This document shows, one piece after another, positions 7,947 through 10,474 of a stretch of 10,474 nt of DNA (position 1 is its first letter; every line of letters starts with the position of its first letter). Under the pieces are notes generated by a model. It saw nothing but the letters and a program-made list of their open reading frames with translations, was not told the DNA's origin and made no database searches. The translations under genes were made by a program, and so were the position numbers. The stretch spans positions 1-10,474 of the forward strand of contig JAJZFF010000660.1 in the NCBI GenBank assembly GCA_021805485.1, written 5' to 3'. This DNA comes from Pseudomonadota bacterium. Lineage in GTDB: Bacteria; Pseudomonadota; Alphaproteobacteria; Acetobacterales; Acetobacteraceae.

Positions 7947-8963
7947 ATGGAGGCGGGTTTCTTCTCGACGGATTTCGGCATTCTCGTTCTCACCCTGCTG
8001 CGCACGCTGGCGCTGCTGGTGCCGCTGCTGATCGGTGTCGCGTATCTCACCTATGCGGAGCGCAAGGTGCTGGCGGCCATGCAACTGCGCAAGGGACCGA
8101 ACGTGGTCGGCCCGTTCGGGCTGTGGCAGCCCTTCGCGGACGCGATCAAGATGCTGTTCAAGGAGACCATCATTCCGGACGGCGCCAACCGGATGCTGTT
8201 CCTGTTCGCGCCGATGATCACCTTCGGGCTCGCGATCATCGCCTGGGCAGTGATTCCGGTGAACGACCACTGGGGGATCGCGGACATCAATGTCGGACTG
8301 CTCTACCTGTTCGCGATTTCCTCGCTTGGCGTCTATGGCGTGATCATCGCGGGCTGGGCGAGCAACTCGAAATTCGCCTTTCTCGGCGCCATGCGCAGCG
8401 CGGCGCAGATGGTGAGCTATGAGGTCTCGATCGGCATCGTCATCCTCTCGGTGCTGGTCTGCGTCGGCAGTCTCAACCTGAACGACATCGTGACGGCGCA
8501 GCGGCATATCTGGTTCGCGATCCCGCTGCTGCCGATGCTGGTAGTGTTCTTCATCTCGGGCCTCGCCGAGACGAACCGCGCGCCGTTCGACCTGCCGGAA
8601 GGCGAGAGCGAGATCGTCGCCGGGTTCTTCGTCGAATACAGCGCGATGAGCTTCGCGCTGTTCTTCCTCGGCGAATACGCGAACATGATCCTGATGAGTG
8701 GGATGACGACCATCCTCTTCCTCGGCGGCTGGCTCTCGCCGATCCCGATCGCGCCGTTCACCTGGATCCCCGGACCGGTCTGGTTCCTGCTCAAGGTCAT
8801 GCTGTGCCTGTTCGTTTTCCTCTGGGTGCGCGCGACGCTGCCGCGCTTCCGATACGACCAGCTGATGCAACTTGGCTGGAAGGTGTTCCTGCCGTTTTCG
8901 CTCGGCTGGCTGGTGCTGACGGCGAGCGTTCTCGAAATTTTCGGCTGGTTGCCGCATGCGTGA
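7947..8963 (+). CDS. nuoH: NADH-quinone oxidoreductase subunit H (ND1 homologue)
   Basis: Membrane subunit anchoring the peripheral arm and lining the quinone tunnel. The start chosen is ATG at 7947, giving 338 residues, the usual family length; GGAG at 7935-7938 is eight bases upstream. The frame extends to an ATG at 7896 inside nuoG, and a GTG at 7938 is a second alternative, but neither has good SD spacing. About eight hydrophobic segments are visible. Signatures are [20 protein letters not shown] (37-56), [20 protein letters not shown] (136-155) with YEV, and [19 protein letters not shown] (208-226), the acidic loop that faces the quinone site. It begins five bases after nuoG. Confidence 0.97.
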   Translation: MEAGFFSTDFGILVLTLLRTLALLVPLLIGVAYLTYAERKVLAAMQLRKGPNVVGPFGLWQPFADAIKMLFKETIIPDGANRMLFLFAPMITFGLAIIAWAVIPVNDHWGIADINVGLLYLFAISSLGVYGVIIAGWASNSKFAFLGAMRSAAQMVSYEVSIGIVILSVLVCVGSLNLNDIVTAQRHIWFAIPLLPMLVVFFISGLAETNRAPFDLPEGESEIVAGFFVEYSAMSFALFFLGEYANMILMSGMTTILFLGGWLSPIPIAPFTWIPGPVWFLLKVMLCLFVFLWVRATLPRFRYDQLMQLGWKVFLPFSLGWLVLTASVLEIFGWLPHA

Positions 8964-8975
8964 CCGGGAGATCGG

Positions 8976-9467
8976 ATGATGGCCAGACTTGATCGCATCG
9001 CGCACCGCTTCCTGCTGCTGGAGATTCTCTCCGGCCTGCGGCTGACCCTGCGTTATTTCTTCACGCGCAAGGCGACGCTGAACTACCCGTTCGAGAAGAA
9101 CGCGATCAGCCCGCGTTTCAAGGGCGAACACGCGCTGCGCCGGTATCCGAACGGCGAGGAACGCTGCATCGCCTGCAAGCTGTGCGAGGCGATCTGCCCC
9201 GCGCAGGCGATCACGATCGAGGCGGAACCGCGCGAGGACGGCTCGCGCCGGACCACGCGCTACGACATCGACATGACAAAGTGCATCTATTGCGGCCTCT
9301 GCGAGGAAGCCTGCCCGGTCGATGCGATCGTCGAAGGACCGAACTTCGAATTCGCGACCGAGACGCGCGAGGAGCTGATGTATGACAAGGAAAGACTGCT
9401 CGCGAACGGCGACCGCTGGGAAAGCGAACTGGCCAAGCGCCTCGAACTCGACGCGCCTTACCGGTAA
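8976..9467 (+). CDS. nuoI: NADH-quinone oxidoreductase subunit I (2x[4Fe-4S], TYKY homologue)
   Basis: 8Fe ferredoxin-type subunit carrying clusters N6a and N6b, which bridge NuoG clusters to N2 in NuoB. The 163-residue product has an amphipathic N-terminal helix region (1-30) that rests on the membrane, then two CX2CX2CX3C motifs: Cys64, 67, 70, 74 ([12 protein letters not shown]) and Cys103, 106, 109, 113 ([12 protein letters not shown]). The region [14 protein letters not shown] and the tail after 140 are typical of alphaproteobacteria. GGGAG at 8966-8970 precedes two consecutive ATGs at 8976 and 8979; the second has the more usual eight-base spacing, so the protein may be one residue shorter. 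It lies 12 bases after nuoH. Confidence 0.97.
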   Translation: MMARLDRIAHRFLLLEILSGLRLTLRYFFTRKATLNYPFEKNAISPRFKGEHALRRYPNGEERCIACKLCEAICPAQAITIEAEPREDGSRRTTRYDIDMTKCIYCGLCEEACPVDAIVEGPNFEFATETREELMYDKERLLANGDRWESELAKRLELDAPYR

Positions 9468-9473
9468 CGCGCC

Positions 9474-10124
9474 ATGATCGTCACGCTCGCATTCTACGTC
9501 TTCGCCGCGATCCTGCTGCTCTCGGCCTGCATGGTGATCACCGCGCGCAATCCGGTGCATTCTGTGCTGTTCCTCATCCTCGCCTTCATCAACGCGGGCG
9601 CGCTGTTCGTGCTCGCCGGCGCCGAATTCCTGGCGATGGTGCTTGTGATCGTCTATGTCGGCGCGGTTGCCGTGCTGTTCCTCTTCGTCGTGATGATGCT
9701 CGACGTCGATTTCGCGGCGCTACGCGAGGGCTTCCAGCGCTACGCGCCCCTCGGCCTGCTGATCGGGTTCATCCTGATGGTGGAAATCGGCGCCGTCGCC
9801 ATCGGCTGGACCATCACCCCCGCCGCCCATCTCGCCAGCCAGGTGCCGATGCCGGCGCATCTTTCGAACACCGCGGCACTCGGCGACCTGATCTACACCC
9901 GTTACATGTTCGCCTTCGAACTGGTGGCGCTGCTGCTCCTCGTGGCGATGATCGGGGCGATCGTGCTGACCCATTCGGGCGAGCGCCGCTCGCGCCGTCA
10001 GGACATCTCGATGCAGCATCAGCGGCCGATCGACGAGACGCTGACGATGGTCAAACTCGGCATCGGCAAGGGAGCGAAGCAGATGACACAGGCAGCGCCC
10101 GCGAAACGGGAGACGATCCGATGA
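9474..10124 (+). CDS. nuoJ: NADH-quinone oxidoreductase subunit J (ND6 homologue)
   Basis: Membrane-arm subunit next to NuoA, H and K. The 216-residue product has five hydrophobic segments (about 3-22, 28-50, 52-76, 90-113 and 140-165). The third contains [20 protein letters not shown] (51-70), the conserved segment around the tyrosine and glycine that form the pi-bulge important for coupling quinone reduction to proton pumping. The C-terminal tail (about 170-216) is polar, basic and cytoplasmic, probably poorly conserved. The ATG is six bases after nuoI without an evident SD, so translation may depend on coupling. The stop overlaps nuoK by ATGA. Confidence 0.96.
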   Translation: MIVTLAFYVFAAILLLSACMVITARNPVHSVLFLILAFINAGALFVLAGAEFLAMVLVIVYVGAVAVLFLFVVMMLDVDFAALREGFQRYAPLGLLIGFILMVEIGAVAIGWTITPAAHLASQVPMPAHLSNTAALGDLIYTRYMFAFELVALLLLVAMIGAIVLTHSGERRSRRQDISMQHQRPIDETLTMVKLGIGKGAKQMTQAAPAKRETIR

Positions 10125-10432
10125 GCGCGGTCGGGCTCGGGCCCTATCTCGTCGTCGCCGGCCTGCTGCTGGTGATCGGGATTTTCGGGATCTTCCTCAA
10201 CCGGAAGAACATCATCGTCATCATGATGTCGATCGAGCTGATCCTGCTCGCCGCCAACATCAATTTCGTCGCCTTCTCCTCGGCGCTGCACGACATGGCG
10301 GGGCAGGTCTTTACCATGTTCGTGCTCTCGGTCGCGGCGGCGGAGGCTGCGATCGGGCTGGCGATCCTGGTCGTGTATTTCCGCAACCGCGGCTCGATCG
10401 AAGTCGAAGACGTCACGCTGATGAAGGGCTGA
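10121..10432 (+). CDS. nuoK: NADH-quinone oxidoreductase subunit K (ND4L homologue)
   Basis: Small membrane subunit distantly related to Mrp antiporter subunit MrpC, providing part of the proton path between NuoJ and the antiporter-like subunits. The 103-residue product has three hydrophobic segments (about 7-26, 30-51 and 62-87). Glu39 in [18 protein letters not shown] and Glu75 in [12 protein letters not shown] are the buried membrane glutamates equivalent to E. coli NuoK Glu36 and Glu72, which are needed for proton pumping. GGGAG at 10108-10112 is eight bases before the ATG, which overlaps the nuoJ stop by four bases. Confidence 0.97.
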   Translation: MSAVGLGPYLVVAGLLLVIGIFGIFLNRKNIIVIMMSIELILLAANINFVAFSSALHDMAGQVFTMFVLSVAAAEAAIGLAILVVYFRNRGSIEVEDVTLMKG

Positions 10433-10438
10433 GCCGAC

Positions 10439-10474
10439 ATGCTGCTTGCCATTGCCGTTCTCGCGCCGCTGGCC
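10439..10474 (+). CDS. nuoL: NADH-quinone oxidoreductase subunit L, first 12 codons (cut by window end)
   Basis: Only the N-terminus (MLLAIAVLAPLA) is in the window, starting six bases after the nuoK stop, with AAGGG at 10424-10428 upstream. The hydrophobic start and position after nuoK fit NuoL (ND5 homologue), the large antiporter-like proton-pumping subunit at the distal end of the membrane arm. The identification rests mainly on gene order. Confidence 0.8.
   Translation, partial: MLLAIAVLAPLA

Noticed and set aside
7851..9560. 569-residue open frame on the minus strand across nuoH and nuoI
   Set aside because: It is antisense to well-supported nuo genes, very rich in Arg, His, Glu and Asp, and lacks recognisable motifs. 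Long antisense frames are expected opposite GC-rich coding sequence with biased third codon positions.

Overview
This is a GC-rich (roughly 60-65%) alphaproteobacterial chromosomal segment. It holds a DNA-binding HU protein gene, two tRNA genes, and most of a nuo operon for respiratory complex I (NADH:quinone oxidoreductase), all on the + strand. NuoC and NuoD are separate proteins, NuoG lacks the extra N7 cluster cysteines, and subunit sequences closely resemble mitochondrial-type complex I. The order HU - tRNA-Val - tRNA-Asp - nuoA with an uninterrupted nuoA-K run suggests a Rhodospirillales member, perhaps Acetobacteraceae. That placement is inference from style and gene order, not from a search.

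Layout: 40-312 is the HU gene with a GTG start. 313-390 holds two GC-rich hairpins. 391-462 is tRNA-Val(UAC). 463-787 is a 325-base spacer with no convincing protein gene; it holds a partial copy of the 3' half of a tRNA (about 496-524) and, at its end, a candidate promoter for tRNA-Asp. 788-864 is tRNA-Asp(GUC) with an encoded CCA. 865-1048 is a leader before the operon with one clear hairpin. From 1049 the genes run nuoA, B, C, D, E, F, a possible 18-residue micro-ORF, then nuoG, H, I, J, K and the first 12 codons of nuoL, where the window ends.

How the genes work together: NuoE, F and G form the NADH-oxidising module (FMN, clusters N1a, N3, N1b, N4, N5). NuoB, C, D and I form the connecting module that passes electrons through N6a, N6b and N2 to ubiquinone. 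NuoA, H, J, K and L are membrane subunits of the proton-pumping arm. All cluster ligands expected in these subunits are present. Genes are tightly packed, several overlap, and most starts have a Shine-Dalgarno sequence, consistent with one polycistronic mRNA and coupled translation.

No unknown biological system is evident. The points that most merit a second look are the micro-ORF with a strong ribosome binding site in the nuoF-nuoG gap, whose stop overlaps the nuoG start, and the tRNA 3'-end fragment 64 bases downstream of the matching part of tRNA-Val.
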